From Branchiostoma floridae (Eukaryota; Chordata; Leptocardii; Amphioxiformes; Branchiostomatidae): a DNA stretch of 37,152 bases. Positions 10,338 to 19,790 of this stretch are shown here, in pieces. Within the stretch, counting starts at the first letter, position 1. Every line of letters starts with the position of its first letter. The notes below the pieces were generated by a model. That model was not told the origin of the DNA. It saw nothing but the letters and a program-made list of their open reading frames with translations, and searched no databases. The translations under genes and the position numbers were made by a program. The stretch is from contig NC_049994.1 of assembly GCF_000003815.2 (NCBI RefSeq), forward strand, positions 17,405,002 to 17,442,153, written 5' to 3'.

Positions 10338-10857
10338 GGCAGGACCTGACGCTTGAGAGCTGCAGACAGATATTAAAGGTTTCGCTCCTGACCCCCCTCA
10401 CCCCGTCTCAGGCTGACATGTGGTACCGCCGAAGGTGCGCGTCTTGTTTAATGTCGCCTCCTTTCTCAGACAAAGTTTGACGCCTCCTTCATTGGCCTTT
10501 AGAGATATCCGATGGGCGGTGCATCCTTTAACAGCTGTGAAGCACCGGTGCCCTTTCGGTACGTCGTGCATCACAATGACTCGCTGGGTCGCTAAGAGGG
10601 ATGCACGCTAATGGTAACGGTCATTTGAATGGAAAGTTTGATAGCATTTCGTAGCGGTCCGTAGCGAACGCTGTGCCCTAAGGCGGCCAGGCTGACGGCT
10701 AGCCAACGTCATTACCATACTCCACTCCTCACGTCAACACGGAGTAACTCATTAACTCTAGTCTCTACCAGACTGACTACGCTGGCTATTATAGGATAGG
10801 AAGAATGATTTGTCAGGGGAGTTTTGCTACTAGAGGAGTTGGCCGGCCGGTTGAGGA
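10338..10857. other. no gene recognised
   Basis: Mixed composition. A CACGTCAACACGGAGTAACTCA word near 10731 recurs at about 11166, tying this stretch loosely to the following repeat block. Confidence 0.4.
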
Positions 10858-11160
10858 GGAAACATGAACCTAAGCGTAGACTGACTCCTTGGCTAATTTC
10901 CCGATTTTGTTTGCCGAGTTTTACGATCCCCGTAGCGAGGCCTTGTGGAGGCTACATTAATGGAGTCAAGAAACCCGCGGAAAGTTCACAAACAACAGCT
11001 CAAGGAGGGAAAACATGAACCTAAGAATGGACTGACTCCCTGGCCAATTCTCCGATTTTATGCCGAATTTTACGACCCCCGTACCCCGTAGGAAGGTCTG
11101 GTGAAGGCTACATTACCGGAATCGAGAAACCCGCGGAAAGTTCACAAACAACAGCTCAGG
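10858..11160 (+). repeat. two tandem copies of a ~150-bp unit
   Basis: Unit 1 starts GGAAACATGAACCTAAG at 10858 and unit 2 GGAAAACATGAACC at 11008. Both carry GACTGACTCC, CCGATTTT, GAGGCTACATTA-like and AAACCCGCGGAAAGTTCACA words and end CAACAGCTCA. About 85 percent alike by eye. Confidence 0.8.
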
Positions 11161-11269
11161 GAGACACGTCAACACAGAGTAACTCATAAAGGGAGTCGGC
11201 GGATAGTCCACCAACAACAGCTAATGGCAGGGAGTCGCTCCTGACTTCACACTCCCACCAGGTAATGGA

Positions 11270-11745
11270 TCTGGCTGCCACCTGCGTGCCTCACCTGTCG
11301 GGCGCACCTGTGGCGCGAAGAGACGGAGCAGAGGAGAGGAGAGTCGGATCGATAGCGCCGTGACACCTCCTGATTAACCCGCCTCTTCCGGGACACGGGC
11401 TCGCGGCGCGGCGGTGCTCAGTCAAGTGGGAGGAGATAAGAGGGTGAGAGGCGCGCGGAGACAGATCGATACCCCGGCGGGACCTCTCCTGCCTGGATGC
11501 CGGGTACTTAACGCCGAGACGGAACAGGCGTAGCCGGGTGATAATGCGTTACGGCAACGCTCCTTGCCGTGTGGCGCTGAGCGTTATCTGCCCGGATAAG
11601 CCGCTAGACCGGAGCATGGCCCCGCCTGTCGCTCACAGCCCGGGTGCGGGTGCGAGGTTGGACCCGACGCGCGGTGCACATGGCGCGGCGCCAGAAAAGG
11701 GAGGAGTCGCCGCGGAGTTAAGCAGAGGGGAAGGCGGGCTGGATT
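11270..11745. promoter_or_regulatory. CpG-rich block, candidate promoter or enhancer
   Basis: About 475 bases are visibly richer in G+C and CpG than their surroundings (CGCGGCGCGGCGG near 11401, GACGCGCGGTGC near 11667, GGCGCGGCGCC near 11680). The stretch begins with three CACCTG sites. No convincing first exon was identified, and the frames inside look like composition effects. It could mark a transcription start of a gene whose exons lie outside the window, or simply be the unique edge of the satellite that follows. Confidence 0.35.
11279..11310 (+). promoter_or_regulatory. three CACCTG E-boxes at exact 13-base spacing
   Basis: CACCTG occurs at 11279-11284, 11292-11297 and 11305-11310. 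This is the core bound by Snail, ZEB and E-protein bHLH factors. A fourth related CAGGTA lies at about 11259. The sequences between the sites differ (CGTGCCT, TCGGGCG), so the spacing is not just a recent 13-bp duplication. Confidence 0.5.
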
Positions 11746-12570
11746 AGGAGCGCAAAGACTGACGGGAGAGAAAGAGGAGAGCGGCGTAGTTCTAGAGACG
11801 TTAAGGAAGAAAGCAGCCGCAGTAAGACTGGCACATCCTAAGACGTACCTGTGAAGGAAGTACACTTTTAAGACTGATCACACCTTACCATTGAAGCTAG
11901 GAAGGACTAGCTTATAGGAGCGCAAAGACTGACGGGAGAGAAAGAGGAGAGCGGAGCAGTTCTAGAGACGTTAAAGAAGAAGGCAGCTGCAGCAAAACTG
12001 ACACATCCTAAGACGTACCAGTGAAGGAAGTACACTTTTAAGACTGATCACACGCCGCAGAGTTAAGTAGAAGGGAAGGCGGACTGGCATAGGAGTGTAA
12101 AGACTGACGGGAGGGAAAGAGGAGAGCGGAGCAGTTCTAGAGACGTTAAAGAAGAAAGCAGCAGCAGCAAGACTGACACATCCCAAGACGTACCTGTGAA
12201 GGAAGTACGCTTTTAAGACTGATCACACCTTACCATTGAAGCTAGGAAGGACTAGCTTATAGGAGCGCAAATACTGATGGGAGGGAAGGAGGAGATCGGA
12301 GCAGTTCTAGAGACGCTACATAAGAGAGCAGCTGCAGTAAGGCTGACACATCCTAAGACGTACGTGTTCACGAAGGAAGTACACTTTTAAGACTGATCAC
12401 ACGCCGCAGAGATAAGTAGAAGGGACGGCGGACTGGCTTAGGAGCGCAAAGACTGACGGGAGGGAAGAAGCTGTTCTGGAGACGTTTAAGACGAAGGCAG
12501 CCGCAGTAAGACGGACACATCCCAAGACGTACCTGTCAAGGAAGTACACTTTTGAGACTGAACACACCGT
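11745..12570 (+). repeat. five-unit satellite with alternating linkers (higher-order repeat)
   Basis: Units start TAGGAGCGCAAAGACTGACG at 11745, 11915, 12090, 12260 and 12439 (spacings 170, 175, 170 and 179). Each core has AGTTCTAGAGACGTTAA, GGCAGC.GCAG, CACATCCTAAGACGTAC, GAAGGAAGTACACTTTTAAG and ACTGATCACA. Two linkers alternate: type A has CCTTACCATTGAAGCTAGGA and type B has CGCCGCAGAGTTAAGTAGAA. Type B also precedes the first unit (about 11708). The true period is therefore a ~345-bp dimer. The strand shown is purine-rich. Confidence 0.9.
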
Positions 12571-12871
12571 ACGAATCCTGTAGGTATCTCCCAAGACGAA
12601 GATGTGTGATTTCACCATTCTCAAAACTACTTAGTGCGCAAAACGGCTGTCTATTCTAAGAGGGACGCATTTAAGGCTTCTTCTGAACTCCTTCGACGGC
12701 AGTTTTCTTCTAAAAGTGTTAAGGTAAGATGTCTGCGACGACATTTGTTCGTAAATAGTTTCTTTTAAAGATTGTCTGTGAAGACAATGAGTTGATAAAG
12801 ACAGTGATACTCAGTCGACCTGCTTTCGTACTGCCATGAATTACAGGTATACTTGTTTTTTGGTTTCTCGT
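12571..12871. other. no gene recognised
   Basis: No supported feature; the edge of the satellite decays around 12570. Confidence 0.4.
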
Positions 12872-12877
12872 TTTCTT

Positions 12878-12920
<43 letters not shown>

Positions 12921-13045
12921 TTGTGTTTGCTTTTCCGGATATTTGTAGTCAGCATATCTTTAAGACCTCTGGATGGATTGTAATGATATTTGGCATGTTG
13001 ATAGGGGTTGGAAAGACGAAGGTCAAGATCGATTTTCAGCCCAAT
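12872..13045 (-). repeat. dispersed GACCTTGACC-type repeat (minus) with CT microsatellite tail
   Basis: Read on the minus strand it carries GATCTTGACCTTCGTCTTTC, then CCAAATATCATTACAATCCA, a TATGCTGACTACAAATATCC word and an ACACAAAGAGACAGAGAGAG tail. The tail passes into the (CT)n tract at 12880-12917. The same word order occurs at 18905 and 26041. The microsatellite looks seeded by the repeat tail. Confidence 0.8.
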
Positions 13046-13526
13046 GCTATGTGACTTTGCTATGCAAAACGTATAGCTTGTGTATTTTTTGTCCTAGACA
13101 CTCGGTCCTGTTTAAAAAGCCGTTATTGATTGAGCTAGCCTTGTCTTCCTGGAGGGTAGGAAGTAGTTCAAGAGACAAATTCTTCTTTCTTTGTCATTGT
13201 TTGACAGTTTATCCAATGAATGCGTCTGAATCACTCTGTTAACGTTCAGGGTATGAATGCATATCTGTTGTCCCTGCGAGCGGATTTGTGTATCAAAAGC
13301 TAGACTTTTGACACATCTGTTGTAGATAGTAGTTTTATTTACAGAACCCCCTTTGATAGAGGCAAGGACGTCGTATATATAGAAAGTTTATTTGCATCAT
13401 GCCCGTGGGCTAATTGCATGTACATGCATGGTAGAAACAAGGATAGGGGATGCGCATATAACACTGAAAAGTGGTACACTTTATTGTACAAACAGACTAC
13501 TCGTATAATGTTTAGATAGCTATATA
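13046..13526. other. no gene recognised
   Basis: AT-rich; an ATAGAGGC word near 13360 is shared with the units that follow. Confidence 0.4.
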
Positions 13527-14150
13527 ACGTCCTTGATAGAGGCGCAAGTGTATGGGCGTGGATCTAGTTATTGGTCAACATGATTTCTTACACAAATCTG
13601 CATCGGTGAACTGGGCTGTCACTGTGATTTGGTGAGCTGAACTCTGATCTAGTTCAGCTCTACCGGTGAGTAGAGCTATTATCAGGTACTCCTCCTGATA
13701 GAGGCGCCTGTGCACGGGCGTGGATCTGGTTTTTGATCAACATAACTCCTTACACAAGTCTGCACCAGTGCGCTGCCACTGGGCCAGGGTCGGACAAGTC
13801 CGATTGTCCTGGGCAAGTAAATATGGTCATCGGGGAAGTGCATGTCCTAACCTACTTGTCCCATCGGGCAAGTCAGTTTTTCCATGAGAGAGATTTTGAT
13901 AAACTTGTTTTTTCACTGTCATTGCATCAAGCATTGGTCAAAATAGAGTCGGAAATAAAAGAATTCCATTAATGGAATTGAAAATACTTAGTAATACACA
14001 AATGTCATTGACAAGCGAAAAGTTTGCTCAGGCAAGTAAATTTTCTATTCACTTGCCCGATAGGACAGGTGACTTTCAGCAAACCCTGACTGGGCTGTCA
14101 CTGTGATTTGTCCAACTCAGATCTACTTCAGCTCCACCCGTGGGTGTAAG
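13527..14150 (+). repeat. two tandem host units of ~160 bp, the second split by a MITE
   Basis: Unit 1 (about 13527-13685) and unit 2 (about 13690-13784 plus 14089-14150) share GATAGAGGCGC, GGGCGTGGATCT, TTACACAA.TCTGCA, ACTGGGCTGTCACTGTGATT and CAGCTC.ACC. Removing the insertion at 13785-14088 restores collinearity. Confidence 0.8.
13785..14088. mobile_element. hAT-like MITE, 304 bp
   Basis: Starts CAGGGTCGGACAAGTCC and ends, on the other strand, CAGGGTTTGCTGAAAGT..GTCC. GGGCAAGT words lie inside both ends, giving imperfect inverted ends of about 45 bp. It is flanked by ACTGGGC (13778-13784) and ACTGGGCT (14089-14096). CAGGG termini and a duplication of about 8 bp are hAT features. The paired host unit shows the unoccupied ACTGGGCT at 13610-13617. 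No transposase is present; the internal 79-codon frame is not meaningful. Confidence 0.8.
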
Positions 14151-14764
14151 TGGAATATTGGCAGTAGGTACAGAGTGAGGGATCGATGGGAAGATTTGCT
14201 GCCAAACGCGTCATGATCACGACTTAAGTGAAGTCTATAGGCTGGATTATGGTACAATACCTGGCGAGAATTACAATCTATGGTAATCTGAATTTGCTGT
14301 AGTCAATCATACAGCAGTATTGTAGGGGATGTCACTTTGTTGATGTGGCCGTGCTTTCATTCGCGCTAGTTTGTACGTGTGGATCATTGAGCGCGTGTGT
14401 GTGTGTGCATGTGTGTGTAGAATGTCTGCTGTGTGTGTTTGTTTGAGTTTGCATGAATATCTAGAATTTAGAAGATTTTGTAAATAATTAGCCTGAATTC
14501 TCAAATATTTGATCTGTGTTGGTAGACGTTATTATGGAGACGAATCTAGTTGTAATTTGCAACAAAAAAGATACTGAACTACTACTCAACCCAAGTTTTG
14601 GACAGTACAGCATCGATTTTTACCAAGGAATGTCTTCGCAAAAACCTGTGAAATTTTGGTGTTGAAGCGTACGTGCAGTAGAAATCCATCTCCAAATGAA
14701 ATAACGATTCCCCACTTGATGATGATGAAAGCATCACCACTGGAGCCTTGTACCCTACATGGAG
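14151..14764. other. no gene recognised
   Basis: Contains a short interrupted (TG)n tract at about 14395-14440. Otherwise featureless. Confidence 0.4.
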
Positions 14765-14972
14765 TTACAACAAGTGTCCCTGATATTAAGTCCAGTAGGT
14801 AGATACCCTGCCGCCTTTCTTCCCACTTCCAACATCTTCACCATGCCTTTGATCGTGTCCCAAACCCGGCTGTAAGATCTGGACTCGTACACGGCGTAAG
14901 CCTCTTTTAATTTCCGCCTCCTCCATCACACCTCTCCACACCACTTGAATGCTGATTGAATGCTAACTACCC
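14765..14972 (-). other. coding-like duplicated block, copy 1 (minus)
   Basis: On the minus strand an open stretch reads EAYAVYESRSYSRVWDTIKG then MVKMLEV, GRKAAGYL and TGLNIRDT before stopping. The block is repeated at 15255-15525 with the same reading sense. Unlike most of the window it looks like diverged protein sequence. I cannot name the family. The run of Arg/Glu followed by Leu-Arg-Glu-Ala and Asp-Thr faintly recalls the helical N-terminal domain of hemocyanin/prophenoloxidase proteins, but that is a guess. Confidence 0.3.
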
Positions 14973-15190
14973 TGTCGTCGTGTGCGCCGTGTGTGGCGTA
15001 ACTGGTAGAGCGTTCGGCTTGGAATCTAGAGGTCCCGAGTTCGATACCCGCCGTGCCCCCGACGTTAGCAAATGCACTTAACACGACCTCCCTATGTTCA
15101 CCCAGGTGTACAAATGAGTACCTGACTTCGGTCGGGGAGGTAAAAGAAAAGGCTACCTTTACCTTCCGTCTGTGGCGTGTATGTGGCACT
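14973..15190 (+). mobile_element. tRNA-derived SINE, copy 2
   Basis: Intact-looking A box TGGCGTAACTGG (14994-15005) and B box GAGTTCGATACCC (15037-15049), about 32 bases apart, as in a tRNA-type Pol III promoter. Body words CAGGTGTACAAATGAGTACC and TGACTTCGGTCGGGGAGG match the copy at 6573. This copy keeps the canonical GTTCGA core. It sits just beyond the CTAACTACCCTG that ends the coding-like block, so it inserted next to or within that block. Confidence 0.9.
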
Positions 15191-15254
15191 GTTAATGTAA
15201 GCTACTAACTTGAGTGCCACATTTTCATCTTCTGTCCAAAAAGCAAAATATTAA

Positions 15255-15530
15255 AACAAAACATCTTCATCATGGCTTTAATCGTGTCTAACGCCGGGCT
15301 GTAAGATCTGGACCTGTACACGACACCGAGCTCCAAAGTGTCCCTGATATAATCCCCAGTAGCCAGATACCCTGCCACCTCCAACATCTTCACCATCGTG
15401 TCCCTTACCTGGCTGTAAGATCTCAACCCGTACACCGTAAGCCTCTCTTAATTTCCGCTCCTCCATCACGCCTCTCCCCACCACTTCCCTGTCCGTGGTG
15501 CTGATTGAATGCTAACTACCCTGGCAGGAC
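15255..15530 (-). other. coding-like duplicated block, copy 2 (minus)
   Basis: Minus-strand reading gives DREVVGRGVMEERKLREAYG, then (one frame shift later) YGLRSYSQVRDTMVKMLEV, AGYLATGDYIRDTLELG and VVYRSRSYSPALDTIKAMMK. Within it the SRSYS..DTIK module occurs again, so the unit itself is internally repeated. A TTCAATCAG just before the first residues could be a splice acceptor. The frameshift makes this copy a pseudo-exon unless the join is a splice. Family unknown. Confidence 0.3.
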
Positions 15531-15684
15531 GGAAAATCCGCCCATCGTTATTCCGGCCAGCATAAGCCGGAGGACGGTAAACCCTTTATTAATCGGTGAA
15601 GCAATTAGCGGGGATCCGCGGGGGTTATGGCCGTTCATGGGTGGCTTACGGCTCTGGGTCTGTGCGATGGAACAGGGACGGGCT
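15531..15684. other. GC-rich single-copy stretch
   Basis: Carries CCGGCCAGCATAAGCCGG, a short inverted repeat at about 15553-15570. No gene seen. Confidence 0.35.
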
Positions 15685-16309
15685 TAGGGTGTTCACACGT
15701 GCGTATATATTCAAGTATAAGGTCCGAATGGAGTTCCTAGCCTCTACGTACCAGGCTCCAGGTCTGTGCACTGGTGCAAGGACGGGCTTTATTTAAGGTG
15801 TGTTGTTGAGACGCTATTTACGCAATCGCTGGAGCAGGGACGGGGCTTAGGATGGGTTCACACGTGAGTATATATTCAAGTATGAGGTCCGAATGGAGTT
15901 CCTAGCCTCTACCAGGCTCCGGGTCTGCGCACTGGTGCAAGGACTGGCTTTAAGGTGTGTTGTAGAGGCACTATCTACGCAATCGTTAGAGTAGGGACGG
16001 GCTTAGGGTGGGTTCACACGTGCGTAAATATTCAAGTGAGGTTCGAGTGAAGTTCCTAGCCTCTACAAGGATCCAGGTCTGCGCACTGGAGCGGGAACGG
16101 CGTGTTGTAGAGTAGATCCTAGAAGCGCTATCAACGCAATTGCTTTGAGTTTCCTCACCTGCTACTGTTGTGTATCACACAGAATGTACTGCCGTCCGCA
16201 AAATTAGAGTGGGTTTTACACGTGCGTATATATTCAAATTTCGTATGAGGTCCGTGTGAAAGTCTTAATCTCTACCAGGCTCCAGGTCTGCGCACTGGAG
16301 TGGGGACGA
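15685..16309 (+). repeat. tandem array of transposon-end units
   Basis: Four units, each starting around CTTAGGGTGGGTTCACACGT and continuing GCGTATATATTCAAG, TATGAGGTCCG, CTAGCCTCTACCAGGCTCCA and GGTCTGCGCACTGG (starts near 15685, 15846, 16002 and 16211). The same sequence is the terminal inverted repeat of the element at 16310-16614. The array is thus made of solo ends in one orientation plus subterminal DNA (for example CGCTATCTACGCAATCG), which recurs again after the element at 16616-16725. Confidence 0.8.
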
Positions 16310-16614
16310 GCTTAGGGGGCGTTCACACGTGCGTAAATATTCAAGTCCGTATGAGGTCCGTGTAGAATTTTTAGCCTCTACCAGACTACACAGGTCGCTG
16401 AAAAAATACTAGAAATTGGACAGATATAGACACATGGCATGCCAGAGGAGTTAGCTGTCCGAGGAGTACGGTTTGCGATCAGCGGGCATGTTTTGTGGCT
16501 GTATTCAACTAATTTCTGTTTTTCCAGTGACCCGTGGAGCCTGGTAGAGGCTAAGACTTCCATACGAACCTCATACGGATTTGAATACATCCGCACGTGT
16601 GAATCCGGCTTTAG
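16310..16614. mobile_element. foldback MITE with ~100-bp inverted ends
   Basis: The left arm runs CTTAGGGGGCGTTCACACGT, ATTCAAGTCCGTATGAGG, TAGCCTCTACCAG and GGTCGCTGAAAAA. The right arm read on the other strand runs CCTAAAGCCGGATTCACACG, ATTCAAATCCGTATGAGG, TAGCCTCTACCAGGC and GGTCACTGGAAAAA. The centre (about 16411-16502) contains ATGCCAGAGGAGTTAGCTG. A second copy of the centre and right arm lies at 21855-22514. No coding capacity. Confidence 0.8.
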
Positions 16615-17095
16615 GGTTGTTATAGAGGTGCTATGTACGTCAATTGCTTGGAATTCCTCATCTGCCACTGTTGTGTACCGCCCAGAATGATGAACTGCCG
16701 TCCGCAAAATTAAATCTGGGCGTCCTGAGGCGACCTCGTGGGCTCGGCGGACCTCTTCTGCTACAGTTACTTTCATGTGATTCCCACAATAGTGCTACCT
16801 GTTCTATGTGAATGATGATTTCTTTCATTTTGAATAATCTGTATATGAATGGTATTTATTCTTTATTCTATTTTTATCATAGATTATAATAATCTGTTGG
16901 ATGTTGGATACCTACGTAATCTGTTCACCTGGTTATTCTCACACAGAAAGTACATTTACAGCCTTCCTAACTGATGTCTGGACAGTATACAGAGATGTGT
17001 TTTTACAGACTCGGAGCTCTCTCCGGTATTGTAATTGTGATATCACTCACGTTACGTAAACTTGGAAGGCATTTGATATCTGTGAATTTCTCTAT

Positions 17096-17204
17096 ATCTC
17101 TCTCTGTCTCTCTATCTCTCTCTCTCTCTCTCCCTCTGTCTCTCTCTGTCGTTCTCAGTCTCTCTCTCTCTATCTCCCTCTCCATATATATATATATATA
17201 TGGG

Positions 17205-17248
<44 letters not shown>
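17096..17248. repeat. (CT)n then (TA)n microsatellite in copy A
   Basis: A CT-rich run with GTCTCT interruptions is followed by two TA runs separated by TGGGTT. Confidence 0.95.
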
Positions 17249-17249
<1 letters not shown>

Positions 17250-17695
17250 GATAGTATCACCAAGAATATATAGCCTCTTTGTAATAGCCACAGGCTACCA
17301 GTGCAGTCAGTGCTGTATTCAACGCTGCAGCCGATCCATTAAACAGTAAATTTGTGGACCTATTCTGCTGCAGTTATGTCCATGTAATTTCCACAATAGC
17401 GCTACCTGGTCTGTGTGAATAATGGTTTCTTTCAGTTTTGATCATCTGAAAATGACTTATCTTTATTCTATTTTTATCATAGATCATAATAATCTGTTGG
17501 ATGTTGAATACCTACGTAATCTGTTATTCTGGTTATTCTCACATAGAAAGTACATTTACAGCCATCCTAACTGATGTCTGGACAGTATACAGAGATGTGT
17601 TTTTACAGACTCGGAGCTCTCTCCGGTATTGTAATTGTGATATCACTCACGTTACGTAAACTTGGAAGGCATTTGATATCTGTGAATTTCTCTAT

Positions 17696-17790
17696 ATCTC
17701 TCTCTGTCTCTGTCTCTCTCTATCCGCATGTCCCTCTCTCTTTCTCTCTATCCCCCTGTCCCTCTCTCTGTTTCTATTTCTATCCTCCTG

Positions 17791-17829
<39 letters not shown>

Positions 17830-17890
17830 CTCTCTGTCTCTCCTTCTCCCTACATTCCCCCCTCTCCCCCCTCTCTCCTTTTCTCTATAT
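17696..17890. repeat. CT-rich microsatellite in copy B
   Basis: It occupies the same site as the tract in copy A but is longer, has CCCCTGTCCCTCT blocks and has no TA run. The two tracts have evolved separately since the duplication. Confidence 0.95.
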
Positions 17891-17993
17891 AGATAATATC
17901 ACCATATATTAATCTCTTTGTAATAGCCACAGGCTAGCAGTGCAGACAGTGCTGTATTTAACGCTACAGCCGATCCATTAAGCAGTCAATTTG

Positions 17994-18378
17994 AACGCCA
18001 AACGTCTTGCTTTACTTGAAAAGGTCGTATCCAGCGGCGATCACTGGCAGTGAATACCGCGTTACGGTTACTGAATGAGTATGAATGGAATCATGTGCTG
18101 CAGAACAATGTAAATCCATGAGTAAAACATACACCAAGTGAAGTAGAATATAAACGTGCTATTAACGTATGACTGTCAACAGATGTAAGCGGTGGAAAGA
18201 CAGGGTTGGGCTCTGCCTACCAATACCGCACACTAGACACAGTGCACGTGGATAACAACCCACTGTCCCTACGGCTACCTTTAAGTTTATCTACAGCTGT
18301 TGTGCGAAGAGTGTTTGAAGGCACCGGTTCGCTAATAGAAAGACGTGCTGAATATTGCATGGCAAATTGTTAAAACAA
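17994..18378. other. no gene recognised
   Basis: Single-copy-looking DNA. No frame of note. Confidence 0.4.
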
Positions 18379-18382
18379 TTAA

Positions 18383-18632
18383 GGTGGCATCTCACTGCAC
18401 TTGGGGAACCGGTGCGGCACTGCGGGGTTGGAAAGGTTCCTCAGCGAATTTCAGAGATAGAGAACGAATTTTCTTACGCTTTGTGCATTTTGTTTTCTTC
18501 TAAGTCATACTTTTGCGTATTACGCAATATCTAAATTATTAAAAAAGATATGTTCGGCGAAAATAACAACAGTGCCGCAATGAACGACCCCGCAGTGCCC
18601 CACCGATGCCCCAGGTGTAGTGAGATACCCCC
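18383..18632. mobile_element. TTAA-flanked MITE, 250 bp
   Basis: It lies between TTAA at 18379-18382 and TTAA at 18633-18636. The left end is GGTGGCATCTCACTGCACTT then GGGGAACCGGTGCGGCACTG. The right end, on the other strand, is GGGGGTATCTCACTACACCT then GGGGCATCGGTGGGGCACTG. Inverted ends are about 50 bp and roughly 85 percent matched. The AT-rich interior is non-coding. TTAA duplication with G-rich ends fits Kolobok better than classic piggyBac, whose ends start with C; unresolved. Confidence 0.8.
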
Positions 18633-18904
18633 TTAAGAATGAGCCCGATTCTTACATCTGCTTAGACATTAGTAATGCATGGCTAACAGTACGTGTAGGC
18701 TGTGCTTCTTCAGTCTGGAGAGTGTTAGGGGTCCAAGACTGTGAAGTTAAGTCTCATCACCATTACTCTGTTCGTGCGCTAAGTGCCGGGCACAAGGCCA
18801 GGTCTGTCTGCATACGTTAGTGCACGTGAGTGGCATGGAAAACGTGGCGCCTTGAACGCGTAACCGGGAAAAACTCTCTTTTTTTTCAAAATCAGGAGAA
18901 AACC

Positions 18905-19112
18905 AGGGGGGGGGGCTAAAATTGACCTTGACCTTTGTCTTCTTAACAGCTACCCACATACTGAATATCATCGTAATCTAATCAAGGGTTCTTGAGTTAT
19001 GCTGACTACAATAATCCGGTAACACAAACAGACGGACAGACGGACAAACAGGCAGACGTCGACAGAGAGACAGACCCAGGCAATACTATATCTTCTCCAT
19101 TTTTCATGGAGA
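18905..19112 (+). repeat. dispersed GACCTTGACC-type repeat (plus)
   Basis: AAAATTGACCTTGACCTTTG, CTACCCACATACTGAATATC, TTCTTGAGTTATGCTGAC and a CAGACGGACAGACGGACA tail. It is followed by TTCTCCAT..ATGGAGAA, an 8-bp stem. Same order as the copies at 12872 (minus) and 26041 (plus). Confidence 0.8.
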
Positions 19113-19360
19113 AAATTAATGAACGCTCTAATGCCATCTACAAAACCTACTTTTCCTGATGTTATAAGAAAGATGCATGTACATGTATGTAGTTAGGCCT
19201 GACTGAGGAATGGACGCGAAGTTTGGGGGATGTAATCTCCTTTTAAAGGCTTTACACTCCCCGTTCCTGGTAATTCTCGGAACATTCCTGGAATTTGTCA
19301 CTCAACCCCTCTGGGGAACCATGGCACTGCAGCGATGTTTTCTCTAAATCCACTTATAGC

Positions 19361-19790
19361 GCTAGTTCACCGTTTTCCGCTGGGTAACTTATATCCGTTA
19401 TTAGCTAGATCAATCTGCAATATTTTCAAATATTAGGGTAACCTATATCCGTTATTATATTAAATTACAACATTTCGATTTTTCCTTAGGAACGTCCACT
19501 TAACGCTAGTTCACCGTTTTCCGCTGGGTAACGTATATCCGTTGTTAGCTAGATCAATCTGCAATATTTTCAAATATTAGGATAACCTATATCCGTTATT
19601 ATATTAAATTACAACATTTCGATTCTTCCTCAGGAACGTCCACTTAACGCTAGTTCACCGTTTTCCACTGGGTAACGTATATCCGTTGTTAGCTAGATCA
19701 AACTGCAATATTTTCAAATATTAGGGTAACCTATATCCGATGTTATATCGATCTGCAATATGTTCAACATGTTGCAGTTTGACACCACCG
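19361..19790 (+). repeat. 144-bp tandem array, about 2.9 copies
   Basis: Units begin GCTAGTTCACCGTTTTCC at 19361, 19505 and 19649, exactly 144 bases apart. Each holds GGGTAACGTATATCCGTTGT, a TATCCGTTATTATATTAAAT word and CGATT.TTCC..AGGAACGTCC. Copies differ at only a few sites, so the array is young or homogenised. Confidence 0.95.

Larger units (their letters stand above)
16749..17993 (+). repeat. 0.6-kb tandem duplication with a microsatellite in each copy
   Basis: Copy A (16749-17355) and copy B (17356-17993) start GGACCT.TTCTGCT and end CCGATCCATTAA.CAGT.AATTTG. Between 16960 and 17100 the two copies are almost base-for-base identical (17561-17700 in B). A 99- and a 112-codon frame start at equivalent ATGTCTGGACAG positions in both copies, but they run into simple repeat and are not convincing genes. 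Confidence 0.9.

Noticed and set aside
15001-15060. A tRNA gene, suggested by A and B boxes
   Set aside because: The downstream body and tail are shared with a second copy at 6573, and the cloverleaf stems are not complete; it is a SINE head.
16974-17912. Two similar plus-strand frames starting MSGQYTEMCFYRLGALSGIV
   Set aside because: They are similar because the DNA is duplicated. Both run into CT repeat (Ser-Leu runs) and show no sign of protein-level constraint.
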